A stretch of DNA of 64,000 nucleotides. It comes from Pseudomonas psychrophila HA-4 (lineage in GTDB: Bacteria; Pseudomonadota; Gammaproteobacteria; Pseudomonadales; Pseudomonadaceae). The translations under genes and the position numbers were made by a program. The notes beneath the pieces were generated by a model. The model saw only the letters and a list, made by a program, of their open reading frames with translations. It was not told the origin of the DNA and did not search any database. Shown here piece by piece: positions 42,932-51,171 of the stretch. Every line of letters starts with the position of its first letter. The stretch's first letter is position 1. Location: the NCBI RefSeq assembly GCF_000282975.1, contig NZ_ALJC01000115.1, forward strand, positions 1-64,000, read 5' to 3'.

Positions 42932-43441
42932 TCAGAACGCACCCATGTAATCGCGCTTGCCGATTTCAACGCCGTTGTGGCGCAGAATGGCGTAAGCGGT
43001 GGTCACGTGGAAGAAGAACTGCGGCAGACCGTAGGTCAGCAGGTAAGCCTGGCCAGTGAAGCGTTTTTCTTTCGGGGTGCCCTCACGGGTGATGATTTCG
43101 ATGCCTTCCTTGCCATCGATTTGCTCAGGTTTGATCGCGTCTAGGTGTGCCAGAACCTTGCTGATCAGTGCCTGCAAATCAGCAAATGTGACTTCGCTGT
43201 CTTCATATTTAGGCACTTCGATTTCAGCCAGACGGCTCGAAACACCCTTGGCGAAATCAACGGCGATTTGCACCTGACGCACCAACGAGAACATATCCGG
43301 CGCCAAACGCGCCTGCAGGAATACGCTTGGTTCAATGTTCTTGGCAGTCGCGTGGGCTTCGGCTTTGCTCAGGACACCGCTCAGGGCATTGAGCATTTGC
43401 TTGAAGACAGGAACGGAAGCAGCGTACAGAGAGATAGTCAT
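42932..43441 (-). CDS. DUF1993-family protein
   Basis: This 169-aa protein matches the DUF1993 family: MTISLYAASVPVFKQMLNAL, SVFLQARLAPDMFSLVRQVQ, DFAKGVSSRLAE and C-terminal FFFHVTTAYAILRHNGVEIG. It is probably a DinB-like helical bundle. No enzymatic role is established. The start at 43441 is the conserved one; a longer in-frame extension to 43582 would overlap the yceH start. Confidence 0.87.
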   Translation of the reverse strand: MTISLYAASVPVFKQMLNALSGVLSKAEAHATAKNIEPSVFLQARLAPDMFSLVRQVQIAVDFAKGVSSRLAEIEVPKYEDSEVTFADLQALISKVLAHLDAIKPEQIDGKEGIEIITREGTPKEKRFTGQAYLLTYGLPQFFFHVTTAYAILRHNGVEIGKRDYMGAF

Positions 43442-43574
43442 GAAAGTCTCGACAGTCTGTGGGCAGGAAGTTAGTGCGCGCAGATTATAGGCATACAGCG
43501 CACATGAAGCGGCTTGTCTTTTAACAACAGATGAACCTAGGCTAGCCACCTTAACAACGCACAAGGAAAGCGTG

Positions 43575-44213
43575 ATGAGCACTGAACACGATACCGGGCC
43601 TCAGCTCAACAGCACCGAGATCCGCATCCTCGGTTCCTTGATCGAGAAGCAAGCCACCCATCCTGAAACCTATCCGCTGACACTTAATGCACTGGTGCTG
43701 GCCTGCAATCAGAAAACCAGCCGCGAGCCGGTTATGAACCTCACCCAGGGTCAGGTCGGCCAAAGCCTGCGCGCCCTCGAAGGGCGTGGCTTTACCCGAT
43801 TGGTCATGGGCAGTCGCGCTGATCGCTGGGAACACAAGGTCGACAAGGCTCTGGAGTTAGTGCCTGCACAGGTAGTGCTGTTGGGGTTGTTGTTTCTACG
43901 CGGCCCGCAAACCTTGAGCGAACTACTGACCCGCAGCAGCCGCATGCATGGTTTTGAAGACACGGAGCAAGTCCAGCATCAGCTCGAACGTCTGATTGCC
44001 CGCAATTTGGCGTTGTTAATACCGCGTCAGTCCGGCCAGCGTGAGGATCGCTACACCCACGCCCTGGGCGACCCAGCAGATATCGACGCGATCATGGCGG
44101 CCCGCCAGAACCCAAGCGAACGCAGCAGTGCGCCTGGGGTATCGCTAGAACGCTTTGAAGCGCTGGAGGCGCGTATCGCAGCCCTCGAAGCTCGCCTGGC
44201 GGAACTCGAATAA
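43575..44213 (+). CDS. yceH: YceH-family (DUF480) protein
   Basis: This 212-aa protein has the duplicated winged-helix fold of YceH: STEIRILGSLIEKQATHPET, LTLNALVLACNQKTSREPV, then a second half around LLGLLFLRGPQTLSELLTRS. The C-terminus is a short coiled coil (ALEARIAALEARLAELE). Function is not known. The ATG at 43575 has AAGGAA about eight bases upstream. Confidence 0.9.
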   Translation: MSTEHDTGPQLNSTEIRILGSLIEKQATHPETYPLTLNALVLACNQKTSREPVMNLTQGQVGQSLRALEGRGFTRLVMGSRADRWEHKVDKALELVPAQVVLLGLLFLRGPQTLSELLTRSSRMHGFEDTEQVQHQLERLIARNLALLIPRQSGQREDRYTHALGDPADIDAIMAARQNPSERSSAPGVSLERFEALEARIAALEARLAELE

Positions 44214-44222
44214 GATACTGAA

Positions 44223-44244
44223 CAGGGCGAGCTCCCTCGCCCTG
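44223..44244. terminator. Bidirectional terminator
   Basis: CAGGGCGAG (44223-44231) and CTCGCCCTG (44236-44244) form a perfect 9-bp stem with a CTCC loop between convergent genes. Confidence 0.75.
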
Positions 44245-44253
44245 CCCCCTTAC

Positions 44254-45072
44254 TCAACTGCGCGCAAACGCCACAGCAGCCTGGAACTGCTCAAGGGTCG
44301 GGCGGACACCGGTGTACAACACAAATTGCTCAAGCGCCTGAATCGCAATGACCTCAAGGCCCGTAATCACGCGCTTGCCTTGTGCTCTACCACGAATAAT
44401 CAGCGGGGTCTCGACTGGAATCGCCACCACATCGAAGAGAATCTCGGCGTGATCTATCGCCGCTTCTGAAAACGCCAGATCATCCGCCTCCGCCCCACCC
44501 GCCATGCCCACCGGCGTTACGTTGATCAGCATCTGCGGCCTGTGCTGCCCCAGTTCTGCTTGCCATTGATAGCCACAGCTTTGAGCCAGTGCCGAGCCCG
44601 TCGTCTCATTGCGCGCCACGATCAGACCGTTGCGATAACCGCCATCACGTAAGGCCGATGCAACTGCCTTGGCCATGCCGCCGCTGCCGAGTACGGCAAA
44701 CGTAGTGTCCGGGGCAACCTTGTGATCGCGCAGCAATTGCGCGATGGCGATGTAATCAGTGTTGTAAGCCTTAAGGTGGCCGTCAGTGTTGACGATGGTG
44801 TTCATCGACGCGATAGCCTGCGCCGATGCGTCCAGTTCATCGACCAGCGCAATGCAGGCTTCTTTAAACGGCATCGACACCCCGCATCCGCGAATCCCCA
44901 GAGCCCGAATACCGGTCACGGCACCTGCAAGGTCCTTGCTAGCGAAGGCTTTGTAATAAAAATTCAGACCCAACTGTTCGTAGAGATGATTATGAAAACG
45001 CAGTCCGAAATTTCCGGGTCTGCCTGACAGCGAGATACACAGGCGGGTGTCTTTATTCGGATTCATTTGCAT
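44254..45072 (-). CDS. Shikimate dehydrogenase-like protein (SDH-L, HI0607 type)
   Basis: This 272-aa protein belongs to the AroE superfamily and is closest to Haemophilus HI0607 (SDH-L): LSGRPGNFGLRFHNHLYEQL, ALGIRGCGVSMPFKEA with the catalytic Lys, NTIVN and AYNTDYIA with the catalytic Asp, then LGSGGMAKAVASALRDGG as the dinucleotide site. SDH-L proteins have weak shikimate activity and an uncertain physiological role. Of three closely spaced in-frame ATGs, 45072 has AAGGAG at the best spacing. No quinate or shikimate pathway genes are nearby. Confidence 0.85.
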   Translation of the reverse strand: MQMNPNKDTRLCISLSGRPGNFGLRFHNHLYEQLGLNFYYKAFASKDLAGAVTGIRALGIRGCGVSMPFKEACIALVDELDASAQAIASMNTIVNTDGHLKAYNTDYIAIAQLLRDHKVAPDTTFAVLGSGGMAKAVASALRDGGYRNGLIVARNETTGSALAQSCGYQWQAELGQHRPQMLINVTPVGMAGGAEADDLAFSEAAIDHAEILFDVVAIPVETPLIIRGRAQGKRVITGLEVIAIQALEQFVLYTGVRPTLEQFQAAVAFARS

Positions 45073-45301
45073 ACTCATCTCCTTGCAATGTGCTTTCGGA
45101 TAAACGGATCAAGCCGCCACCGTAATTTGTTGGATCATCGCTCGACACGCCACGCTGAAACGTGTCAGCCCGCAGCAGACCTTACACAATATTTACCGAC
45201 ACACTTTGCAATTTTTTCGAAAAAGGCGGTCTTAGTGTTATCCCCGCTATTTATGTGGCCTGGCGCAGGCCAAGACGTGGGGCTGAAATCAGAGGATTCT
45301 C

Positions 45302-45649
45302 ATGATGCTTACCTTCCCCAAAGTTGCTTTGCTTATCGGCGCACTGGCAGTCGCTGGACAGGCATCGGCCCATGGTGGCGGTTGGGGTGCTGGCCCGGCG
45401 ATATTAGGCGCAGTGGTCGGTGCTACAGTTGTTGGTTCTATAGTCGCCAGCCAACAGCACCCGGCTTACGTTCAGCAACCCGTTTATGTGCAGCCTCAAC
45501 CGGTATATGTACAAGCACCGCCTGTGTACTACCAGCCGCAGCCAGTGTACGTACAAACGCAAACCGTTTATGAACCTGCCTATTACGGGCGGCCACACCC
45601 GGTGTACTACGGTCCACCACGCGGTTATTACGGCCCGCCGCGTTGGTAA
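45302..45649 (+). CDS. Secreted Gly/Tyr/Pro/Gln-rich protein (115 aa)
   Basis: This 115-aa protein has a signal peptide (LIGALAVAGQASA), a glycine-zipper-like hydrophobic stretch (GPAILGAVVGATVVGSIVAS) and a tail made of short repeats of the type PVYVQ-PQPVYVQ-APPVYYQ ending in GRPHPVYYGPPRGYYGPPRW. There are no cysteines and no known catalytic domain. Glycine-zipper/YXQP repeat proteins occur at the envelope. The start at 45302 or 45305 follows AGAGGA. Function unknown. Confidence 0.75.
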   Translation: MMLTFPKVALLIGALAVAGQASAHGGGWGAGPAILGAVVGATVVGSIVASQQHPAYVQQPVYVQPQPVYVQAPPVYYQPQPVYVQTQTVYEPAYYGRPHPVYYGPPRGYYGPPRW

Positions 45650-45665
45650 TCACTGCTCCTCGGCA

Positions 45666-45689
45666 CCGGCAGGCTTGTAAAGCTGCCGG
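45666..45689 (+). terminator. Hairpin after the Tyr/Pro-rich protein
   Basis: CCGGCAG (45666-45672) pairs with CTGCCGG (45683-45689), followed by an AT-rich tract with TAATTATT. Confidence 0.6.
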
Positions 45690-45824
45690 CAGGTCTAATT
45701 ATTAAAGGTTGCGAATGTCACGGCCAATACACAGTATTGACTCAAACTACGGCATCACCCATGCACGAATATTTGGCGATCTGACCGTCACCATTGGCAC
45801 GTTATAAAAATAAGGACGCCCTGT

Positions 45825-46019
45825 ATGCCGACACAAAACCCCCACCACACTGCAGGACTGTGCACGTCGAGCAAGGTTTACAACACGCTGACCGAACTCA
45901 AACAGCTCGAAGGTCATCGCACGGCAAAGCTCGTTTCACTCTTGGCCCAGCACCTTGTCAACGAAGGCTTGTTGAGCGACCAGGAAGTGATGCACATGCT
46001 CGATCAAGTCGTCGATTGA
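45825..46019 (+). CDS. Small conserved-looking cytoplasmic protein (64 aa)
   Basis: The 64-residue product has no signal peptide or membrane helix and is predicted helical in its second half (TAKLVSLLAQHLVNEGLLSD, then QEVMHMLDQVVD). A ribosome site AAGGA lies eight bases upstream of the ATG. It reads like a small regulatory or adaptor protein, but I recognise no family. Confidence 0.65.
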   Translation: MPTQNPHHTAGLCTSSKVYNTLTELKQLEGHRTAKLVSLLAQHLVNEGLLSDQEVMHMLDQVVD

Positions 46020-46127
46020 GCAGTGCGCAAATAACCTCATCAGCATCAATGGCAACTATCAAGCGTAATGATTTTTTGCGCTGCGGCTCAGGCCGTAAGG
46101 TAGCCACATTGTTTGCAGGAGGCTCCT

Positions 46128-46322
46128 ATGCCCAAGGTCCATATCATGTCTGTTATCGGCAGCGCAGTTCCCGCCCCGCTTCGCGCAGACGGCCTGTTGG
46201 CGTGCTGGTACGTGGTCAGCGACGGCGTTCCCGTTAGCGGCCCTTTTACTTCTCGCGCCGCAGCCCAGCTCAAAGCCACCAACGAAATAGATAAAACACC
46301 GCCACACTTAACACAACACTGA
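46128..46322 (+). CDS. Small protein (64 aa) overlapping azlD convergently
   Basis: A near-perfect ribosome site AGGAGG five bases before the ATG supports this 64-aa frame: MPKVHIMSVIGSAVPAPLRA then a compact basic/hydrophobic region with WYVVSDGVPVSGPFTSRAAA. Its last 53 bp overlap the 3' end of azlD on the other strand. No family recognised. Confidence 0.65.
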   Translation: MPKVHIMSVIGSAVPAPLRADGLLACWYVVSDGVPVSGPFTSRAAAQLKATNEIDKTPPHLTQH

Positions 46323-46584
46323 GCAAGACATTGCGGGTCCAGAGCATCAACCCTATCGCACACAGCCCTGCTAGCAGGTAGGGGTTGGCCAAGCTCAAAT
46401 CGAGCGTGTGATCTTTGATAAAAATGATCGGCCCGCAAATCGCAGTCAACATGCCCGGCACCGCGAATCCCAGAAACTCCCGAACCCCGCGATTCAGGCG
46501 AAGCGGCAAGCGCGGCTCTAGAAACAGGTAACGGTTGAAAAATAGAATCAGCGTCATCCCGCCAATGATCAGCCATATCATCAT
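46270..46584 (-). CDS. azlD: AzlD-family branched-chain amino-acid export subunit
   Basis: This 104-aa protein has the four-helix AzlD layout (IWLIIGGMTLILFFNRYLFL; FLGFAVPGMLTAICGPIIF; LLAGLCAIGLMLW; LLSVVLSVAVFYLF) and the typical RFLGF-like FLGFAVPGML segment. It forms an exporter with AzlC. Its start at 46584 overlaps the azlC stop as ATGATG/TGA, so translation is coupled. Confidence 0.85.
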   Translation of the reverse strand: MMIWLIIGGMTLILFFNRYLFLEPRLPLRLNRGVREFLGFAVPGMLTAICGPIIFIKDHTLDLSLANPYLLAGLCAIGLMLWTRNVLLSVVLSVAVFYLFRWWL

Positions 46585-47276
46585 GCGAAGTATGCTCCTG
46601 CTCGTTTGCAAAGATACCCGGCCGCCATGCCTGCCAGCCCGGCCAGCACAATCGCCGACTCCCACTGCCAATAACTGAACAGCACCACGCTCAACAGCGA
46701 AACAGCCACGCAGATAACCGTTGGCTTATCGCGCACAATCGGCGTGATCAGTGCAATAAACGTCGCCGCAATCGAAAATTCCAGCCCCAGTTGATCCAGC
46801 CCCGGAATGCTCTTACCGACAATCACGCCCAAGCAAGTAAACAGGTTCCAGCCCACATACATGCACAGGCCGACGCCCAGCGCGTACCACCGGTTGAACG
46901 TTTGTTGGTCATAGGGGCTTACCAGCGCAAAGAACTCATCCGTCAGTAAGAAACCAAGTCCTAAGCGCCACTTAGGCTCCATAGGCGATACCAGCGGCCG
47001 CAAATGCATTGCATAAAGCAAATGCTGCGAGGTGAGCAGTAAGGTCGTCAGCAAAATAGACAGCGCACTGGCGCCGCCCTTGATCATGCCAATGGCTACT
47101 AACTGGGCCGCACCGGCAAACACAAACAGCGACAGGCCCTGGCTTTGCATTGGAGTCAGCTGAGCATCAATCGCGGTCGACCCGGCCAGTAGCCCCCAAG
47201 GCGCGCACGCCAGCGTCAGTGGCAGGCAAGCAATCGCGCCACGTATAAAAGCGACGCGAGGAAGCAAAGTAGGCAT
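46581..47276 (-). CDS. azlC: AzlC-family branched-chain amino-acid exporter subunit
   Basis: This 231-aa inner-membrane protein matches AzlC/YgaZ: APWGLLAGSTAIDAQLTPMQ, SLFVFAGAAQLVAIGMI and LLTSQHLLYAMHLRP, then LGLGFLLTDEFFAL. With AzlD it exports branched-chain or related amino acids. ATG 47276 is preferred over the adjacent in-frame TTG; AGGA lies nine bases upstream. The divergent dps gene starts about 200 bp away. Confidence 0.88.
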   Translation of the reverse strand: MPTLLPRVAFIRGAIACLPLTLACAPWGLLAGSTAIDAQLTPMQSQGLSLFVFAGAAQLVAIGMIKGGASALSILLTTLLLTSQHLLYAMHLRPLVSPMEPKWRLGLGFLLTDEFFALVSPYDQQTFNRWYALGVGLCMYVGWNLFTCLGVIVGKSIPGLDQLGLEFSIAATFIALITPIVRDKPTVICVAVSLLSVVLFSYWQWESAIVLAGLAGMAAGYLCKRAGAYFA

Positions 47277-47482
47277 CAAAAAACATCCTGGCAGTAAACA
47301 GTGACAAAGAGTCGCAACTTGACCAGGGAATGTCTTGAACGATCTTGCTCTTCACCCAGTCGTAACCATTAGCCGCCTCTGTTGAGCGACTCGTCGGGTT
47401 TGACGGACCACAGAACGTGGTCTTTAGTCAGCCCCACAATTCATTCGTTTTAGCCCATTCACAGCCAACACGAGGAACGACC

Positions 47483-48001
47483 ATGAAAGATCTGAAATCC
47501 GCCAAGGAAAGCAGAAAGGCCGATCTGCGGACACCTTCGGCGCTGAGCGAAGAAGCTTGCATCAACATTGCTGCAGAAGTGAATGCACTGCTGGCAGACA
47601 CCTTTGCCATCTACATCAAAACCAAGAATTTTCACTGGCACATGTCCGGCCCGCACTTTCGTGACTTCCACCTGCTGCTGGACGAGCAATCCGATCAGAT
47701 TTTTGCCACCACCGACGCCATTGCCGAACGCGTGCGCAAGCTGGGGCGCACCACAATTCGTTCGATAGGCCACATCAAGAAACTGCAACGCCTGCTGGAC
47801 AACGATGCTGACTTCGTGACCCCAGAAGACATGCTGGCAGAATTGCGAGAAGACAACATCCAATTGGCTGCCTACATGCGAACCACCCACGACATGTGCT
47901 CTGAACTGGGCGACGTAGCGACCACCAGCCTACTGGAAAACTGGATTGACGAAGCTGAACGTCGCGTCTGGTTCCTGTTTGAGTCCTCGCGCAGCAAGTA
48001 A
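47483..48001 (+). CDS. dps: Dps-family DNA-binding ferritin-like protein
   Basis: This 172-aa protein shows the Dps ferroxidase pattern: FAIYIKTKNFHWHMSGPHFRD contributes His/Asp ligands and HLLLDEQSDQIFATTDAIAE the acidic ligands. Dps dodecamers oxidise iron with peroxide and protect DNA in starvation. The Lys-rich N-terminus (MKDLKSAKESRKADLR) is the DNA-contacting tail. The ATG at 47483 has GAGGAA nine bases upstream. Confidence 0.9.
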   Translation: MKDLKSAKESRKADLRTPSALSEEACINIAAEVNALLADTFAIYIKTKNFHWHMSGPHFRDFHLLLDEQSDQIFATTDAIAERVRKLGRTTIRSIGHIKKLQRLLDNDADFVTPEDMLAELREDNIQLAAYMRTTHDMCSELGDVATTSLLENWIDEAERRVWFLFESSRSK

Positions 48002-48179
48002 ATCGAGCACGCTGTAGCCCCTGCAACAGGCGGCGATGGGACGCGCAGCATCTCTAAAGCCGACAGTCCTTAGATCGTCATCGCAGTCTGCAGCAGTGGT
48101 CACAGAATGATGAATTTTGTTTCACCGTCATTACAGACTGCGACTTGTATATTAGCCCTGCTCTTTCAATGAACCCTTT

Positions 48180-48208
48180 GCCCGCACTCTCCCCCGCGGG
48201 CTTTTTTT
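48180..48208 (+). terminator. Strong terminator downstream of dps
   Basis: GCCCGC (48180-48185) pairs with GCGGGC (48196-48201) and is followed by seven T. It lies 179 bp past the dps stop, leaving room for a long 3' UTR or a separate small RNA. Confidence 0.8.
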
Positions 48209-48214
48209 CGCCCA

Positions 48215-49156
48215 TCAAACGCCTTGCTTAAATACCAGAGCTTTCAAACCGCACTCAGCATCAGCGTCCGGGAACTCCGGCGGGTTATCCAGTCGCTGCT
48301 CAAAACGCAGGCTCGGGGCATCGAGGGTCACGCCATCAATCAGAAAATCCGCCCCCAGCGACGGATCATTCATGCACGCGAGTACCGTGCCGTTCTCACT
48401 GAGCAGCTCGGGCAAGCGGCGTACCACACGCTGGTAATCCTTGGTCAGCAAAAAGCTGCCCTTCTGGAAGGAAGGCGGATCGATGATAACCATGTCGTAA
48501 GGCCCCATGCTCTTAACCTTGCCCCACGACTTGAACAACTCATGCCCGAGAAAGCTCACTTTGCTCATGTCATGCCCGTTCAGCCGGTGGTTATCCCGGC
48601 CACGGCTCAACGCCGCCCGTGACATATCGAGGTTGACCACGTGCTGCGCACCGCCTTCAATGGCGGCAACCGAAAAGCCGCAGGTGTAGGCAAACAAATT
48701 CAAGATCCGCTTGCCCTCGGCATTGGCTCGCACCCAGTCACGGCCGTAGCGCATGTCGAGAAACAGGCCGTTGTTCTGTTTGCGGCCTAAGTCGACTTGA
48801 TAGCGCAACCCGCCCTCGGTGAGGGTCCACTCATCAATCACCTCACCGACCAGCCACTCGGTATCACTTTGCAACGTATAGCGATGTTGCAACACCAGGG
48901 TGTGTGCTCCACTGGCTTGCCACACCGGCGACTGCGCGAGATTGAGCAGCAACTGCTTCAGCGCTTCAAGCTGCGAGGGCTCTGGCTCTTTGAACAACGA
49001 AACCAGGACCACGCCCTGTAGCCAGTCCACCGTCAACTGCTCCAGGCCCGGCCAACAGCGCCCTCGCCCATGGAAAATACGCCGGGTTTCACTGGGCGCA
49101 GTCTCCAAGGCCGTTAATAAGTGCAGATTCAGGGTGGTTAACGCTTCAGGGTTCAT
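48215..49156 (-). CDS. Class I SAM-dependent methyltransferase (RlmI/RlmK-like)
   Basis: This 313-aa protein has a C-terminal Rossmann methyltransferase domain with motif I LNLFAYTCGFSVAAIEGGA, VVNLDMSRAAL and the catalytic DPPSFQKG block, as in RlmI/RlmK-type RNA methyltransferases. The N-terminal half is shorter than in RlmK and has no PUA-like start recognisable by eye. The substrate is likely RNA but unproven. The start at 49156 (MNPEALTT) is chosen as typical. Confidence 0.82.
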   Translation of the reverse strand: MNPEALTTLNLHLLTALETAPSETRRIFHGRGRCWPGLEQLTVDWLQGVVLVSLFKEPEPSQLEALKQLLLNLAQSPVWQASGAHTLVLQHRYTLQSDTEWLVGEVIDEWTLTEGGLRYQVDLGRKQNNGLFLDMRYGRDWVRANAEGKRILNLFAYTCGFSVAAIEGGAQHVVNLDMSRAALSRGRDNHRLNGHDMSKVSFLGHELFKSWGKVKSMGPYDMVIIDPPSFQKGSFLLTKDYQRVVRRLPELLSENGTVLACMNDPSLGADFLIDGVTLDAPSLRFEQRLDNPPEFPDADAECGLKALVFKQGV

Positions 49157-49704
49157 CGGGCTGGCCGGTAATTTCAAGGACCGGCATTTTACACAATTGC
49201 AGAGACCCACCTAACAGCACACAGCAGCGGCCTGACGGTTTCAAATGACCCAAGCGCAAAGCCCATCTGCAAGGCTTAATGGCATTGCGCAATGTGTTTG
49301 AGAGGCCAAAATGCCGATAGATATAAAGCTGAGGGGACTTGCTGCACTATTGACCAGAGTCATAGACCGTTCAGGCCACCTCCATTCAACTGCTATCAAA
49401 CCCTTGAGATAGACACCTCACGGGCGCTTTACGTCGCACTGAAACAGCAAGATTTGTTCAGCCAGCAAACAGCATTGCGCTGCTAGGCTGGTGCGTTGCA
49501 TGCTTCATTGGCAGGGGAACCTGCAGCGCTCAAGCCCAAAAGGACAAAAAAACCGCTCATCACCTATAGCGCGAAATATCTCAGCTAAACCCATGCTAAA
49601 TCAGGCATTTTTGACGTTATTAATCCATACTCAAAAAATGTAACGTTATATGTATGCGAACGGTTACAGCCAGGCATTCCCTAACCTCCATTGAGTCAAT
49701 CTGC
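49157..49704. other. Gene-free interval upstream of pbpG
   Basis: About 550 bp between the divergent methyltransferase and pbpG genes. The last 90 bp are AT-rich with a TAACGTTA palindrome and probably contain the pbpG promoter. No convincing coding frame or RNA gene is seen. Confidence 0.4.
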
Positions 49705-50643
49705 GTGAAAATTCATCTTTCGATTTTGAGCCTATTTTTAGTTCTCACAGGCACAGCCGCTCCCTCAATCGCCGCAGCGACTGAAAGCACTTCGTCCCCA
49801 CGGGACAGCTCCAAATTGCACATTGCTTCGGGCAGTGCACTGTTGATCGACCTGCAAACCAATAAAGTCATTTACGCCAGCAACCCGGACGTGATCGTAC
49901 CTATCGCTTCAGTTTCCAAGCTGATGACCGCGATGGTAGTACTGGACGCCAAGCAATCGATGGACGAGTACATCTCGGTCAATATCAGCGACACCCCGGA
50001 AATGAAGGGTGTGTTTTCACGTGTAAAACTCGGCAGCGAGCTGTCGCGTCACGAAATGATGCTGATCACCCTCATGTCATCGGAAAACCGCGCTGCGGCC
50101 AGCCTGGCGCACCACTATCCAGGCGGCTATGTAAAGTTTATTGCAGCAATGAATGCCAAGGCCAAGAGCTTGGGCATGATGAATACGCATTATGTTGAGC
50201 CGACCGGGCTGTCGCCTCGCAACGTCTCTACCGCACGCGACTTGAGCAAACTGCTGGCCGCCACCCGCCACTACCCGATGCTCAGCCAGTTGAGCACCAC
50301 CAAAGAAAAATCCGTCACATTCCGTAAACCCAACTACACACTGGGCTTCCATAACACCGACCACTTGGTCAACAAAGACAAATGGAACATCAAAATTACC
50401 AAAACCGGCTTCACCAATCAGGCCGGCCACTGCTTGGTACTGGTGACCGAAATGGGCAATCGCCCTGTATCGCTGGTCATTCTGGATGCGTTCGGCAAAT
50501 ACACCCACTTTGCAGATGCAGGACGGATCCGCAACTGGGTTGAAACCGGCAAGACCGGCAGCGTGCCTGACGTAGCCCTGCGCTACAAAGCGGACAAAAA
50601 CCTGCAACATCGCCAGGGCAATGTGGCTCAAGCCGCAAAGTAA
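49705..50643 (+). CDS. pbpG: D-alanyl-D-alanine endopeptidase PbpG (PBP7)
   Basis: This 312-aa periplasmic low-molecular-mass PBP cleaves D-Ala-mDAP crosslinks. It has a signal peptide (IHLSILSLFLVLTGTAAPSIAAA region) and the three serine-peptidase motifs: SVSK (69-72), SEN (126-128) and KTG (233-235). I choose the GTG at 49705, which gives the usual short signal peptide; an in-frame ATG at 49654 would add 17 residues and has no clear ribosome site. E. coli PBP7 is about 310 aa. Confidence 0.88.
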   Translation: MKIHLSILSLFLVLTGTAAPSIAAATESTSSPRDSSKLHIASGSALLIDLQTNKVIYASNPDVIVPIASVSKLMTAMVVLDAKQSMDEYISVNISDTPEMKGVFSRVKLGSELSRHEMMLITLMSSENRAAASLAHHYPGGYVKFIAAMNAKAKSLGMMNTHYVEPTGLSPRNVSTARDLSKLLAATRHYPMLSQLSTTKEKSVTFRKPNYTLGFHNTDHLVNKDKWNIKITKTGFTNQAGHCLVLVTEMGNRPVSLVILDAFGKYTHFADAGRIRNWVETGKTGSVPDVALRYKADKNLQHRQGNVAQAAK

Positions 50644-50654
50644 TCCTTGAGACT

Positions 50655-50676
50655 CAGGCCCGTCATGCCGGGCCTG
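50655..50676 (+). terminator. Hairpin after pbpG
   Basis: CAGGCCCG (50655-50662) pairs with CGGGCCTG (50669-50676). It is GC-rich but lacks a T-run. Confidence 0.55.
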
Positions 50677-50810
50677 GCTTAACGTATCTCAAGTGTTTAT
50701 TTATGCCTGCGCATGGCCCAGTCAGCAGCGCGACGCTGGCCTGCAATCGGGATGTGCTTTATTGGCTGCTATTTGGGCTTGAGCGCGCCAATACTCGTTA
50801 ATAACAGGCG

Positions 50811-50861
50811 AAAAAAAAGCAGGCACTTGCTCCGGGGAGAGAGTCGGAAGCAAATGCCTGC
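50811..50861 (-). terminator. Terminator of the 42-aa gene
   Basis: On the minus strand, GCAGGCA and TGCCTGC form the lower stem, with TCCG/CGGA above, followed by eight T. It is ten bases beyond the small gene's stop. Confidence 0.8.
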
Positions 50862-50871
50862 GTGCTGCTCT

Positions 50872-51000
50872 TTAACGCTTGGGTGCAGGCTTTGGCGTTT
50901 TTTTGATGGTTTCGACGGTGGTTTCTTTCGGACGACGCTTAGCCTCATCCAACGGAATAAAAAGACCTGTTTCTGAATCACGTGCGCGTTTGTTTTTCAT
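50872..51000 (-). CDS. Small basic protein (42 aa) with RDSxTG and TTVET motifs
   Basis: The frame encodes 42 residues: KRARDSETGLFIPLDEAKRR, then PKETTVETIKKTPKPAPKR. GGAA lies about six bases upstream of the ATG at 51000 and a strong terminator follows, so it is a complete small transcription unit. Short proteins with an RDxxTGxFxxxxEAxxRPxTTVxE pattern recur in bacteria and phages, but I know no function. High Lys/Arg suggests nucleic-acid or ribosome contact. Confidence 0.65.
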   Translation of the reverse strand: MKNKRARDSETGLFIPLDEAKRRPKETTVETIKKTPKPAPKR

Positions 51001-51123
51001 CTTACGTTCCAGTGAAAGACCCTCCAATGAGGTCAGTCCCTGCAGACTAGTCGACGTTAGACTTCCTCTCGCGCCATAGAAACACGTGCTTGCAGATCTA
51101 TTTAATTACCCCTCTCCCTCTAA

Positions 51124-51154
51124 CAAGAACCCCGCCTAAAAGACGGGGTTCTTG
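51124..51154 (-). terminator. Terminator of the Hsp20 gene
   Basis: CAAGAACCCCG (51124-51134) pairs perfectly with CGGGGTTCTTG (51144-51154), about 20 bp beyond the hsp20 stop. Confidence 0.75.
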
Positions 51155-51171
51155 ACTCGCACAGACTTACA

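Noticed and set aside
49292..49486. 64-codon plus-strand frame upstream of pbpG
   Set aside because: No ribosome site and no recognisable sequence; intergenic by context.
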